Below, piece after piece: positions 44,011-52,191 of a stretch of DNA of 64,000 bases. Within the stretch, counting starts at the first letter, position 1; each line of letters begins with the position of its first letter. The translations under genes and the position numbers were made by a program. The notes beneath the pieces were generated by a model. It saw nothing but the letters and a program-made list of their open reading frames with translations. It was not told the origin of the DNA and ran no database searches. Source of the stretch: NCEH01 sp002257205 (GTDB lineage Bacteria > Pseudomonadota > Alphaproteobacteria > Rhizobiales > Xanthobacteraceae); the NCBI RefSeq assembly GCF_043195105.1, contig NZ_JBAFWO010000001.1, one strand, 5' to 3'.

Positions 44011-46014
44011 TTAGTTATCCAGGAACGAGCGCAGCTTGCGCGAGCGGCTCGGGTGCTTGAGCTTGCGCAGGGCCTTGGCTTCGATCTGGCGGATACGTTC
44101 GCGCGTGACGCTGAACTGCTGGCCCACCTCTTCCAAGGTGTGATCGGTGTTCATGCCGATGCCGAAGCGCATGCGCAGCACGCGTTCCTCGCGCGGGGTG
44201 AGCGAGGCGAGCACGCGGGTGGTGGTTTCCCGCAGGTTCGACTGGATCGCCGCGTCGATGGGCAGGATCGCGTTCTTGTCCTCGATGAAGTCGCCGAGAT
44301 GGCTGTCCTCCTCGTCACCGATGGGCGTTTCGAGGGAGATCGGCTCCTTGGCGATCTTCAGGACCTTGCGGACCTTTTCCAGCGGCATGCCGAGCTTCTC
44401 CGCCAGCTCTTCCGGGGTCGGCTCGCGGCCGATCTCGTGCAGCATCTGGCGCGAGGTGCGCACGATCTTGTTGATCGTCTCGATCATGTGCACGGGAATG
44501 CGGATGGTGCGCGCCTGATCGGCGATCGAACGGGTGATCGCCTGGCGAATCCACCAGGTGGCATAGGTTGAGAACTTGTAGCCGCGCCGATACTCGAACT
44601 TATCGACCGCCTTCATGAGGCCGATATTGCCTTCCTGGATCAGGTCCAGGAATTGCAGGCCGCGGTTCGTGTATTTCTTGGCGATGGAGATGACGAGGCG
44701 CAGATTGGCTTCGACCATTTCCTTCTTGGCCTGGCGGGCTTCCTTCTCGCCCTTCTGGACCATTTGCACGATCTTGCGGAATTCCGCGATCTCAAGCGCG
44801 GTCTCGGTGGCGAGCGCGTGGATGTCCCCGCGCAGGTCCTTGATGCCGTCCTTCTCGTGGGCGACGAAGCCCTTCCAGCCCTTGGAGCCGAGCTTGGAGA
44901 CCCGCAGCACCCATTTCGGGTCCAGCTCATAGCCCTGGTACTGCTTGAGGAAGTCCTCGCGCTGTACGCCATAGCTCTCGGCGAGGCGCAGCAGGCGGCC
45001 TTCGAGGCCCACGAGGCGCTTGTTGATCTCGTACAGCTGCTCCACCAGGGCGTCGATGCGGGCCTGGTTGAGGGAGAGCGACTTCACGTCGAGGACGAGG
45101 TCTTCCTTGAGCTTCTTGGCCTTGCGCTCCTGCGCCGGCGACAAGGTCTCGTTGTTGAGCCGGGATTCGACGTTCTGGTCCTGCAGGCGCCGCAGCTTCT
45201 TGTAGCTGTCGGCGATGCGGTCGAAGGTCTCCACGACCTTCGGCTTGATCTCGGTTTCCATGGCGGCGAGCGACAGGGAATTCTCCATGTCGTCCTCGTC
45301 GTCGCCGGGCGAGGCGCCGTCGCCCAGCAAGCCGTCCTCGCCGGCCTCCGGGGCGAGCGCGGTCTCGCCTTCCATGACCGGCGGCGGCACGTTCTTGCCT
45401 TCCGGGCCGGCATAGGTGGCTTCCAGATCGATGATGTCGCGCAGCAGCACGCGGCCTTCGGTCAGCTCATCGCGCCAGATGATGATGGCCTGGAAGGTCA
45501 GCGGGCTCTCGCACAAGCCGGCGATCATCGCCTCGCGGCCGGCCTCGATGCGCTTGGCGATGGCGATTTCGCCCTCGCGCGACAGCAGCTCCACCGTGCC
45601 CATCTCGCGCAGATACATGCGCACGGGATCGTCGGTGCGCTCGGCCGGCTCGGACTTGCTCTCCGAGCGGGCGACCGCACGGGGCGCGGCTTCGGTGAGT
45701 TCGCCGCCCTCGACCTCTTCCGGCTCGTCGGCGGCTTCGGTCTCTTCCGCCTGCTCTTCCTCGGCTGCCTCTTCGGCCTCAACGACATTGATGCCCATGT
45801 CGTTGAGCATCGCGAGGGTGTCCTCGATCTGCTCGGAGGTCACTTCCTCGGAGGGCATCACTTCGTTGAGCTGCTCATAGGTCACATAGCCGCGGCGCTT
45901 GGCGTTCTTGATCATTTTCCGAACGGCCGCGTCCGACAGGTCGAGCAACGGCCCGTCGGGGCTGTCGTTCTCCTTCTCCGGCGCTTCGGTCGCTTCGGTC
46001 GCCTGCTTCGCCAT
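44011..46014 (-). CDS. rpoD: Primary sigma factor RpoD (sigma-70)
   Basis: This is the housekeeping sigma factor of RNA polymerase, 667 residues. It has an acidic N-terminal region 1.1, a long acidic insert with many glutamates, region 2 (EANLRLVISIAKKYTNRGLQ, then EYRRGYKFSTYATWWIRQAI with the -10-recognition helix), region 3 (IRIPVHMIETINKIVRTSR) and region 4 with the -35 helix-turn-helix (TLEEVGQQFSVTRERIRQIE). Two ATGs compete: the second, MAKQATEATEAP, has GGAG six bases upstream, while the first abuts the Shine-Dalgarno, so I use the second. It follows dnaG on the same strand, as in many bacteria. Confidence 0.96.
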   Translation of the reverse strand: MAKQATEATEAPEKENDSPDGPLLDLSDAAVRKMIKNAKRRGYVTYEQLNEVMPSEEVTSEQIEDTLAMLNDMGINVVEAEEAAEEEQAEETEAADEPEEVEGGELTEAAPRAVARSESKSEPAERTDDPVRMYLREMGTVELLSREGEIAIAKRIEAGREAMIAGLCESPLTFQAIIIWRDELTEGRVLLRDIIDLEATYAGPEGKNVPPPVMEGETALAPEAGEDGLLGDGASPGDDEDDMENSLSLAAMETEIKPKVVETFDRIADSYKKLRRLQDQNVESRLNNETLSPAQERKAKKLKEDLVLDVKSLSLNQARIDALVEQLYEINKRLVGLEGRLLRLAESYGVQREDFLKQYQGYELDPKWVLRVSKLGSKGWKGFVAHEKDGIKDLRGDIHALATETALEIAEFRKIVQMVQKGEKEARQAKKEMVEANLRLVISIAKKYTNRGLQFLDLIQEGNIGLMKAVDKFEYRRGYKFSTYATWWIRQAITRSIADQARTIRIPVHMIETINKIVRTSRQMLHEIGREPTPEELAEKLGMPLEKVRKVLKIAKEPISLETPIGDEEDSHLGDFIEDKNAILPIDAAIQSNLRETTTRVLASLTPREERVLRMRFGIGMNTDHTLEEVGQQFSVTRERIRQIEAKALRKLKHPSRSRKLRSFLDN

Positions 46015-46218
46015 GGACATCTCCTGACAAGTCGCCGCGTGTGTTCCACGGCGAAACGGCGACGCAACCCCAAGAGGATTTCGCCGCCTTCCCTTAATCG
46101 CGTGGGCGACCCTAGGGCCGTCCCGTTAAATCAGCCTGAACCGGACCGCCTGTGAAAGCGGAAGGTTCCATTTGCGCAGCGCACCACACTGCGGCAAGAA
46201 AGGGCCACGCTTGGTGAT

Positions 46219-48141
46219 TCACACCGATCGTGCAGAGCCGCGTCCGGACGACGCGCCGAATCCCTCGACCAGGGCTTCGGTCCCCTCCACGGCCGAGAGG
46301 CGTTCCCGCACATCGCGCAGCCATGCGAAATTGGCTTCGCTCGGGTCATCTCCCAGAGAGCGTTCAGCCTCCCTCAATTCTCTAGATAACGCGTAAGCCT
46401 TGCGATGCAAGGCCGTACACTGGCTCCACCAGAGCCTGACATCCTCTGCGCCGGTATCAGGATAGGCTGGCCAGTCCATTCTGGGGTTTGCGACCGCCCG
46501 TGCGCGCCGGGAAAGCGCCTCGACGCCCATTTTTTCCAGCTGATGGGCAAGACTTTGCGAATCACCCGCCTTGCCTTCCATATGGGCATCGAGCAAAGCG
46601 CGCCGCAGGGTGTCGGCGTCAGCGTTTGCGAACGGCAATTCGGCGATATCCTCGCCATTCTCGTCCATCAGCCAGGGGTGGTTGAGCAGGCAGAACAAAA
46701 GCAGCGCCTCGCCCCGCGGCAGGGAGGACAGGGGGCCGCGGATCAGCGAGGTGCGGGACAATTCCCCGCCGCCGCGCACCACGAGGGGTTCCTCGCGCGG
46801 CTTGAACCGCCCGCCGCGCATATCGGGGTTGCGCGCACGGCCTGCCGCAACGAAGCCGCGCGCCTCGCGTGGCGGGGAGAGCAGGCGCTTCAGCCGCTCG
46901 TTCAAATCCTGGCGATAATGCCGGCGGACATTTTCGTCGGCGATGGTTGAGACCACTTCGCCGATGCGGGCTTCGAGCGCGGCGCGGCGCTCGGGGGTTT
47001 CCAGATTGGCGCCCTCCAGCTCGCGCGCCCACAGCATTGCGGCGAGCGGCTCGGCGCGGGCGAGCACCGCCTCCATGGCGTCGCGGCCACTGCGGCGGAT
47101 CAGATCGTCCGGGTCCTGGCCCTCGGGGAGCATGCCGAAGGAGAGGCTGCGGCCGGGCTTGAGATGGGGCAGGGCGAGATCTATCGCCCGGAACGCCGCG
47201 CGCCGGCCGGCCTTGTCGCCGTCGAACAGCAGCACCGGTTCCTCGGCCATGCGCCAGAGCAATTGCAACTGGTCCTCGGTGAGGGCGGTGCCGAGCGGGG
47301 CAACGGTGCCCTCGAACCCCGCTTCCACCATGGCGATCACGTCCACATAGCCTTCCACCGCGATCACCCGCGCGCCCTTATGGACCGCCGCGCGCGCGGA
47401 AAAGCCGTTGTAAAGCAAGGATCCCTTATGGAAGAGGACGGTTTCCGGCGAGTTGAGATATTTCGCCGCCACGTCCTTTTCCAGCGCCCGCCCGCCGAAC
47501 GCCACTACCCGGCCCTTGAGGTCGGTGATGGGAAACATCACCCGGTCGCGGAACCGGTCGTAGGGCACGGGAATATCGTCGCCGGCGATCAGCAGGCCGG
47601 TTTCCACCATGTCGGCGACGCTCACGCCCGCCTTGCCGAGCGCTTCCTTCAGCGCATAGCGATCGGGCGCGGCATAGCCGAGATGGAAGCGCTTCTGGAT
47701 GGTGGGGCCGAGATCCCGGTCGGCGAGATAGCCGCGCGCCTTGGCCCCGGCGCGGGCTTGGAGATTGTCCTCGAAATAGCGCGCGGCAAGCGCCATCACA
47801 TCGTGCAGGGAGCGGCGGCGCTCTTCCTTCGCGGCGGCTTCCGGCGTCACCTGCGGCAGCGCAAGGCCGGCCATGGACGCGAGCCGCTCGACCGCCTCGG
47901 CGAACGGCAGGCCCTCGGTCTCCATCAGGAAATCGAACACGTCGCCATGCTTCCCGGACGAGAAGCAATGGTAGAAGCCCTTCTGGTCATTGACGAAAAA
48001 CGAGGGGGTCTTCTCGGCGTTGAAGGGCGAGAGGCCGGCGAACTCGCGCCCCTGCTTCTTCAGCTTGACGCGCCGACCCACCACTTCCGACACGGGAAGC
48101 CGTGCGCGGATCTCATCGAGGAATGAGGGTGGAAAGCGCAT
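46219..48141 (-). CDS. dnaG: DNA primase DnaG
   Basis: This 640-residue primase lays RNA primers at the replication fork. Its N-terminal zinc-binding domain is altered: the segments GLSPFNAEKTPSF and YHCFSSGKHGD keep only one of the four usual ligands, with Ser, Asn and Ser in place of Cys, His and Cys. The catalytic core is intact: the RNA polymerase basic patch (YDRFRDRVMFPI), the TOPRIM glutamate in VIAVEGYVDVIAM and the aspartates in LFDGDKAGRRAA. A helicase-binding C-terminal domain follows. The finger loss seems usual in this bacterial order. The rpoD gene lies 198 bases downstream. Confidence 0.95.
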   Translation of the reverse strand: MRFPPSFLDEIRARLPVSEVVGRRVKLKKQGREFAGLSPFNAEKTPSFFVNDQKGFYHCFSSGKHGDVFDFLMETEGLPFAEAVERLASMAGLALPQVTPEAAAKEERRRSLHDVMALAARYFEDNLQARAGAKARGYLADRDLGPTIQKRFHLGYAAPDRYALKEALGKAGVSVADMVETGLLIAGDDIPVPYDRFRDRVMFPITDLKGRVVAFGGRALEKDVAAKYLNSPETVLFHKGSLLYNGFSARAAVHKGARVIAVEGYVDVIAMVEAGFEGTVAPLGTALTEDQLQLLWRMAEEPVLLFDGDKAGRRAAFRAIDLALPHLKPGRSLSFGMLPEGQDPDDLIRRSGRDAMEAVLARAEPLAAMLWARELEGANLETPERRAALEARIGEVVSTIADENVRRHYRQDLNERLKRLLSPPREARGFVAAGRARNPDMRGGRFKPREEPLVVRGGGELSRTSLIRGPLSSLPRGEALLLFCLLNHPWLMDENGEDIAELPFANADADTLRRALLDAHMEGKAGDSQSLAHQLEKMGVEALSRRARAVANPRMDWPAYPDTGAEDVRLWWSQCTALHRKAYALSRELREAERSLGDDPSEANFAWLRDVRERLSAVEGTEALVEGFGASSGRGSARSV

Positions 48142-48303
48142 GGGTTGGATGTCGACTCGCGTCTCATGCGCATTTTAGCGCGGGAATGGACAATCGGGCA
48201 CCGTAGCGCAGATGCGGGGCGGTTTCTCGTCTATGCCCGCAATCCCCTTAATTCACAGGTGTCGGCCTTTCCGGGGCGCGGCTCCCTCATGCATCGAAAT
48301 GCG

Positions 48304-48340
48304 CCCTCTCCCGCGTGCGGGGGAGGGTTGGGGAGGGGGC
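48304..48340. repeat. GC-rich palindromic intergenic element
   Basis: CCCTCTCCCGC and GCGGGGGAGGG form a hairpin with one G-T pair and a two-base loop (48304-48327), followed by a poly-G-rich tail (GTTGGGGAGGGGGCGGG). Elements of this kind recur between genes in many alphaproteobacterial genomes. Confidence 0.6.
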
Positions 48341-48387
48341 GGGCAAGCCTGTGCGGGGCGCGTAAAGCGCGCGGCCCTCCCCCCTGC

Positions 48388-48846
48388 TCACGCCGCCGTC
48401 AGCGCGTCCTTGACCCAGGCGGAAGCCTTGCCGAAGTCGATGGCGCCGGCGTGGCGCTCCTTGAGCACCGCCATGGTGCGGCCCATGTCCTTGATGCCCT
48501 TGGCCTCAATCTCCGCGACCACGCCGGCGATGATGGCGCGGGTCTCATCTTCGCCGAGCTGGCGCGGCAGGAAATCCTGGATCACCGAGATTTCCGCGCG
48601 CTCCTGCTCGGCAAGCTCGGGGCGGGCGTTCTCGGTATAGATGCGCGCGCTTTCCTCGCGCTGCTTCACCATCTTGGCCAGCAGGGCGCGCAGGTCATCA
48701 TCGCTCAGCGGGTCCTTGCCGAGGCCGCGCGCTTCGATATCGCGATCCTTCAGCGCGGCGTTGACGAGGCGCAACGTGGAAAGGCGCACCTTGTCGTGGG
48801 CCTTCATCGCATCCTTAAGGGCGGTGTTGATGTCGTCGCGAAGCAA
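48388..48846 (-). CDS. GatB/YqeY domain protein
   Basis: This 152-residue helical protein is related to the tail domain of the GatB amidotransferase subunit and may interact with tRNA; its exact role is unknown. The start is a TTG codon giving MLRDDINTALKDAMKAHD, which matches how the family begins, with AGAGGA six bases upstream. Other conserved parts are RLSTLRLVNAALKDRDIE and IIAGVVAEIEAKGIKDMGR. The open frame further upstream has no family similarity and overlaps the divergent promoter region. It is divergent from carA. Confidence 0.9.
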   Translation of the reverse strand: MLRDDINTALKDAMKAHDKVRLSTLRLVNAALKDRDIEARGLGKDPLSDDDLRALLAKMVKQREESARIYTENARPELAEQERAEISVIQDFLPRQLGEDETRAIIAGVVAEIEAKGIKDMGRTMAVLKERHAGAIDFGKASAWVKDALTAA

Positions 48847-49087
48847 TGTCTGTCCTCTTGAAACTGTGTTGCGGCGCACGTTCGCGCCGTCGGGCACCGG
48901 ACCCGCCGGTTCAGGGGCGGCGGCGCGCGGCCCCGATCCTTGGCGCCGGTCGAACCCGGCCGGCGGGCCGAAAGCGCACCCTCGACCCCGCATATACCCC
49001 GAAACTGGAAAAATCCCGAGCGGAATGGCGGGCAAACGTGCGCGAAGCACTGGAAGTGCGGCGCGTGACTCATTATCTAGGCGAGCC

Positions 49088-50293
49088 ATGACGCAGGAAC
49101 AAGATCACGCAAACGTCCCGGCCGAAGGCTGGGCCGAGCCGAAGCCGACCGCGCTTCTCGTGCTCGCCGATGGCACCGTGCTCGAAGGCTTCGGCCTCGG
49201 CGCTGTGGGAGAGGGTGTTGGCGAGGTGTGCTTCAACACCGCCATCACCGGCTATGAGGAAATCCTCACGGACCCTTCCTATTCCGGCCAGATCATCACC
49301 TTCACCTTTCCGCACATCGGCAATGTGGGAACCAATGAGGAGGACATCGAAACGGTGTCCATGGCCTCGGCCTCCGGTGTGCGCGGCGTGGTGCTGCGCA
49401 CGGCGGTGAGCGATCCGTCCAATTATCGCGCCACGCGCGGCCTCGACCAATGGCTGAAGGCGCGCGGCATCGCCGGCATCAGCGGCATCGACACCCGCGC
49501 GCTCACGGCGCTGATCCGCGACACCGGCATGCCCAACGGCGTGATCGCTCATGCGCCCGACGGCGTGTTCGACATTGCGGCGCTGAAGGAGAAGGCCCGC
49601 GCCTGGCCCGGCCTGGAAGGCATGGACCTCGTGCCCGGCGTCACCTCGGTGCAGCGCTTCGAGTGGGATGAGACGCCCTGGCAGTGGAATGCCGGCTATG
49701 GCACCCGCACCGAGGGCAAGTTCCATGTGGTGGCCATCGATTACGGCGTGAAGCGCAACATCCTGCGCCTGCTCGCCCGCGCCGGCTGCCTGGTGACGGT
49801 GGTGCCGGCCACCACCTCGGCGGACGAGGTCATGGCGCTCAAGCCCGACGGCGTGTTCCTCTCCAACGGCCCGGGCGACCCGGCGGCGACTGGGGACTAT
49901 GCCGTGCCGGTGATCCGCGAGCTGATCGCCCGCAACGTGCCGACCTTCGGCATCTGCCTCGGCCACCAGATGATCGGGCTCGCGGTGGGCGGCCGCACGG
50001 TGAAGATGCACCAGGGCCATCATGGGGCGAACCACCCGGTGAAGGACCTGACCACCGGCAAGGTGGAGATCACCTCCATGAACCACGGCTTCGCCGTCGA
50101 TCGGGAGAGCCTGCCGAAAAATGCGGTGGAGACCCACGTCTCGCTGTTCGACGGCTCGAACGCCGGGCTCTCGCTCGCCGACAAGCCGGTGTTCTCGGTG
50201 CAATATCACCCCGAGGCGAGCCCCGGCCCGCAGGACAGCCATTATCTGTTCGACCGCTTCGTCGCGCTGATGGCGAAGAACAAGGCGGCCTGA
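49088..50293 (+). CDS. carA: Carbamoyl-phosphate synthase small subunit
   Basis: This glutamine amidotransferase subunit feeds ammonia to CarB for arginine and pyrimidine synthesis. It has 401 residues from MTQEQDHANVPAEGWAEPKP. The N-terminal domain shows LADGTVLEGFGLGA and CFNTAITGYEEILTDPSYSG. The class I amidotransferase domain has the nucleophile Cys290 in GICLGHQMI and the partner residues His374 and Glu376 in QYHPEASPGP. The carB gene does not follow directly; palindromic repeats and a convergent GntR gene do. Arginine or pyrimidine attenuation signals are not evident in the 241-base upstream region. Confidence 0.96.
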   Translation: MTQEQDHANVPAEGWAEPKPTALLVLADGTVLEGFGLGAVGEGVGEVCFNTAITGYEEILTDPSYSGQIITFTFPHIGNVGTNEEDIETVSMASASGVRGVVLRTAVSDPSNYRATRGLDQWLKARGIAGISGIDTRALTALIRDTGMPNGVIAHAPDGVFDIAALKEKARAWPGLEGMDLVPGVTSVQRFEWDETPWQWNAGYGTRTEGKFHVVAIDYGVKRNILRLLARAGCLVTVVPATTSADEVMALKPDGVFLSNGPGDPAATGDYAVPVIRELIARNVPTFGICLGHQMIGLAVGGRTVKMHQGHHGANHPVKDLTTGKVEITSMNHGFAVDRESLPKNAVETHVSLFDGSNAGLSLADKPVFSVQYHPEASPGPQDSHYLFDRFVALMAKNKAA

Positions 50294-50314
50294 ACGCTTT
50301 AGGCGCTCCTTCCC

Positions 50315-50364
50315 AGAGCGCGATCCGATCAAGTTGAATCAATTTGATCGGTGGATCGCCCTCT
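50315..50364. repeat. Imperfect long palindrome downstream of carA (copy 1)
   Basis: AGAGCGCGATCC pairs with GGATCGCCCTCT at 11 of 12 positions, and inside it CCGATCAA pairs with TTGATCGG around 11 bases. This looks like a dispersed palindromic element and may also terminate carA. Confidence 0.65.
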
Positions 50365-50374
50365 AACTTTATGA

Positions 50375-50432
50375 AAGAGAACGCGTTATCCGATCAGCTT
50401 GCGGTGCAAGCTGATCGGTGCGCGCTCTAGAG
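50375..50432. repeat. Palindrome downstream of carA (copy 2)
   Basis: CCGATCAGCTTGC and GCAAGCTGATCGG are perfect 13-base arms around GGT, with AGAGAACGCG and CGCGCTCT as outer flanks. The design parallels copy 1: AGAG and CGCG flanks with a CCGATCA core. Confidence 0.7.
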
Positions 50433-50470
50433 AGGGGCGCCGCCGGGCGCGGTCCAGAGCCCCGAAAACC

Positions 50471-51160
50471 TCAGTCCAGAAAATCCCCGTGCGCGAGCAC
50501 ATGCTTGGCGATGCCGAGCGTGTGCTCGCGCACGAGGCGTTCGGCCAGATCCCCGTCGCGTTTCTCGATCGCCTCGACGATGCGTGTGTGATCGACGATG
50601 GAGCGCTGGGCGCGATGGTCCTGCGCGATCGTCACCTTGCGCACGCCGCGCATGTGGGGGAACAGGCTGTCCGTCGTGTCCGCGATCAGCTGGCAGCCGG
50701 ACATGCGGATGATCTGGCGGTGGAAGGCGAGATTGGCGGCGGAATATTCGGAGACGAATTCTTCCGGATTGCGATCGGCGAAGGCGCGGACATTCTCGCG
50801 CAGCATGCGGATCTCGGCGTCCGAGGCGTGCTGGCAGGCGAGGCGGGCGGCCATGCCTTCGAGCGCGGCCCAGACCGTGATCATCTCGAGGATTTCCTGC
50901 TTGGTCTTGCGCACCACGAAGATGCCGCGGCGGGGCACCGAGCGCACATAGCCTTCCTGTTCCAGCAGGGTCATGGCTTCGCGGATGGGGGTGCGCGAGA
51001 CGCCGAGCTTTTCGGAAAGCTGTCGTTCCTCCAGCCGGATTTCCTCGGCGTGGCTATAGATGTCCATCTCCATGATGGCCGCCTTAAGCGCCTTGTATGC
51101 CTTCATGCGGAAGCTCGATTCGGTTTCGATCGGCTTCACATTGATGTCCTGGTACGTCAT
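50471..51160 (-). CDS. GntR-family transcriptional regulator (FCD subfamily)
   Basis: This 229-residue regulator has an N-terminal winged helix (AEEIRLEERQLSEKLGVSRT, then PIREAMTLLEQEGYV and VPRRGIFVV, about residues 35-95) and an all-helical FCD ligand domain with likely metal-binding histidines (AANLAFHRQIIRMSG, RSIVDHTRIVEAI and VREHTLGIAKHV). FCD regulators usually sense small organic acids. Here the divergent CBS gene, the formyl-CoA transferase and two oxalate/formate antiporters make oxalate, formate or a CoA derivative likely signals (inference). AGGGGTGAG precedes the ATG. Palindromes of the GTAT-N5-ATAC type in the locus are candidate sites. Confidence 0.9.
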   Translation of the reverse strand: MTYQDINVKPIETESSFRMKAYKALKAAIMEMDIYSHAEEIRLEERQLSEKLGVSRTPIREAMTLLEQEGYVRSVPRRGIFVVRKTKQEILEMITVWAALEGMAARLACQHASDAEIRMLRENVRAFADRNPEEFVSEYSAANLAFHRQIIRMSGCQLIADTTDSLFPHMRGVRKVTIAQDHRAQRSIVDHTRIVEAIEKRDGDLAERLVREHTLGIAKHVLAHGDFLD

Positions 51161-51476
51161 CTCACCCCTTGCCCCGACTGCGCTGCGCGCGGCCCGCCAC
51201 GCCCCGCCCGCCCGGCGGGCGAAATACATCATACTGTGATGGCATCGAATATAGCTTTGGGCAAGTAATGCCGGCAAAGCCAAGAGTCGCACTTTGTTGT
51301 GCTGCAGTGCAGCGCAGGCAGTTTGGAGTGATTCCGCATCGCTTATTGACACTGGGTATTTTGCATACCAGCATAGGATCAATGATGCGGTCGCAGTTTT
51401 TCCGTTCGGGAAGGGCAGCGGCCGAGCCTTCGACAACCGCGGGCAAACCGTGGGCGCACAAGGTGAGGAACAGCTG
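51161..51476. promoter_or_regulatory. Divergent control region of the GntR and CBS genes
   Basis: This 316-base region contains CATCA-TACTG-TGATG (51227-51241), GCTGCA-G-TGCAGC (51301-51313), a TTGACA hexamer at about 51346 and the GTAT-N5-ATAC palindrome. It is AT-richer than its flanks from 51240 on and must hold promoters in both directions. Confidence 0.55.
51355..51369. promoter_or_regulatory. Candidate GntR operator A
   Basis: GGTAT-TTTGC-ATACC is a perfect 5-base-arm palindrome. It lies about 110 bases before the CBS gene and just behind a TTGACA hexamer, so a bound protein would overlap the promoter. Confidence 0.6.
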
Positions 51477-51947
51477 ATGATTACCGTCGACGACATTCTG
51501 CGCGAGAAGCGTGACACCCGCATCGTCACCGTGCGGATGAACGAGACCGTGGCGACCGCCGCCATGGTGATGAAGCGGGAGAATATCTCCAGCGTCGTGG
51601 TCAAGGACGTCTGCCGGACCGAGGGCAATACGGTGGTCGGCGTCTTTTCCGAGCGCGACGTGACCCGCGCGCTGGTCGAGCATGGCGCCAATACGCCGAA
51701 CGTGACGGTGGCGACGCTGCTGAAGCGGGCCGTGATCTCGTGTGAACTGGCAGATTCCATCGCCACCGTGCTGCATCTCATGAATGCGCACCAGGTGCGC
51801 CATCTGCCGGTGATGGTGGAGCACAATCTGGTGGGCGTGATCAGCGCCACCGACCTGATGCGCCATTATCTGCATGAAGAAGAAGTGCACACCCATGCCG
51901 AGCAGGCCGACAGCGGCCTGACGGCCGGGCTCGCGGCGCTGCGCTGA
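51477..51947 (+). CDS. CBS-domain-pair protein
   Basis: This 156-residue cytoplasmic protein consists of two CBS domains and nothing else. The first runs over MITVDDILREKRDTRIVTVR and the following residues to GVFSERDVTRALVEHG; the second includes VISCELADSIATVLHLMN and ends GVISATDLMRHYLHEE. Such pairs bind adenine nucleotides such as ATP, AMP or NADH and pass the signal to a partner protein. Which partner is unknown. It stands between the GntR regulator and the formyl-CoA transferase, so it may tune the transferase or an antiporter to energy state. GAGGA precedes the ATG. Confidence 0.9.
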   Translation: MITVDDILREKRDTRIVTVRMNETVATAAMVMKRENISSVVVKDVCRTEGNTVVGVFSERDVTRALVEHGANTPNVTVATLLKRAVISCELADSIATVLHLMNAHQVRHLPVMVEHNLVGVISATDLMRHYLHEEEVHTHAEQADSGLTAGLAALR

Positions 51948-52033
51948 CGCGTTTTCCTGCGCGCAAAAGGGTGCGCGCCGCGGATCGGCGGCGCGTGCAG
52001 CAGGCGTTTGCTACAGTTTTTCGATGTGATCGC

Positions 52034-52048
52034 CGCAAACCGTTTGCG
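52034..52048. promoter_or_regulatory. Palindrome CGCAAAC-C-GTTTGCG
   Basis: These are perfect 7-base arms around one base, of the type bound by LacI-family regulators. It lies 25 bases before candidate operator B, in the 244-base gap between the CBS and formyl-CoA transferase genes. Confidence 0.5.
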
Positions 52049-52072
52049 ACGTCAGGGTGACAATGATATTTC

Positions 52073-52087
52073 TGTATTTGGCATACG
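52073..52087. promoter_or_regulatory. Candidate GntR operator B
   Basis: GTAT-TTGGC-ATAC lies 105 bases before the formyl-CoA transferase ATG. It shares the half-sites and most of the centre (TTKGC) with operator A. Confidence 0.6.
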
Positions 52088-52098
52088 AAATTCAATAG

Positions 52099-52134
52099 AC
52101 GGCATATCAGGCATGGCGCATGATGATATGCCGT
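52099..52134 (+). promoter_or_regulatory. Hairpin in the formyl-CoA transferase leader
   Basis: ACGGCATATCA and TGATATGCCGT form a perfect 11-base-pair stem with a 14-base loop. It lies between operator B and the start codon, so it would be in the mRNA leader if transcription begins near operator B. It might instead be a DNA-level operator. Confidence 0.6.
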
Positions 52135-52191
52135 TGCAAGCCGGCACAGATCGGCATCGCAAAGTGGTCAGGGACGTTCCAGGGGTTTGGC

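Noticed and set aside
50294..50470. Expected carB downstream of carA
   Set aside because: Only palindromic repeats and the end of the GntR gene are found; carB must be elsewhere.
52120..52191. Longer start for frc at an upstream codon
   Set aside because: The extension runs through the leader hairpin and adds residues unlike any CoA-transferase; the ATG at 52192 has AGGGG and the family N-terminus.
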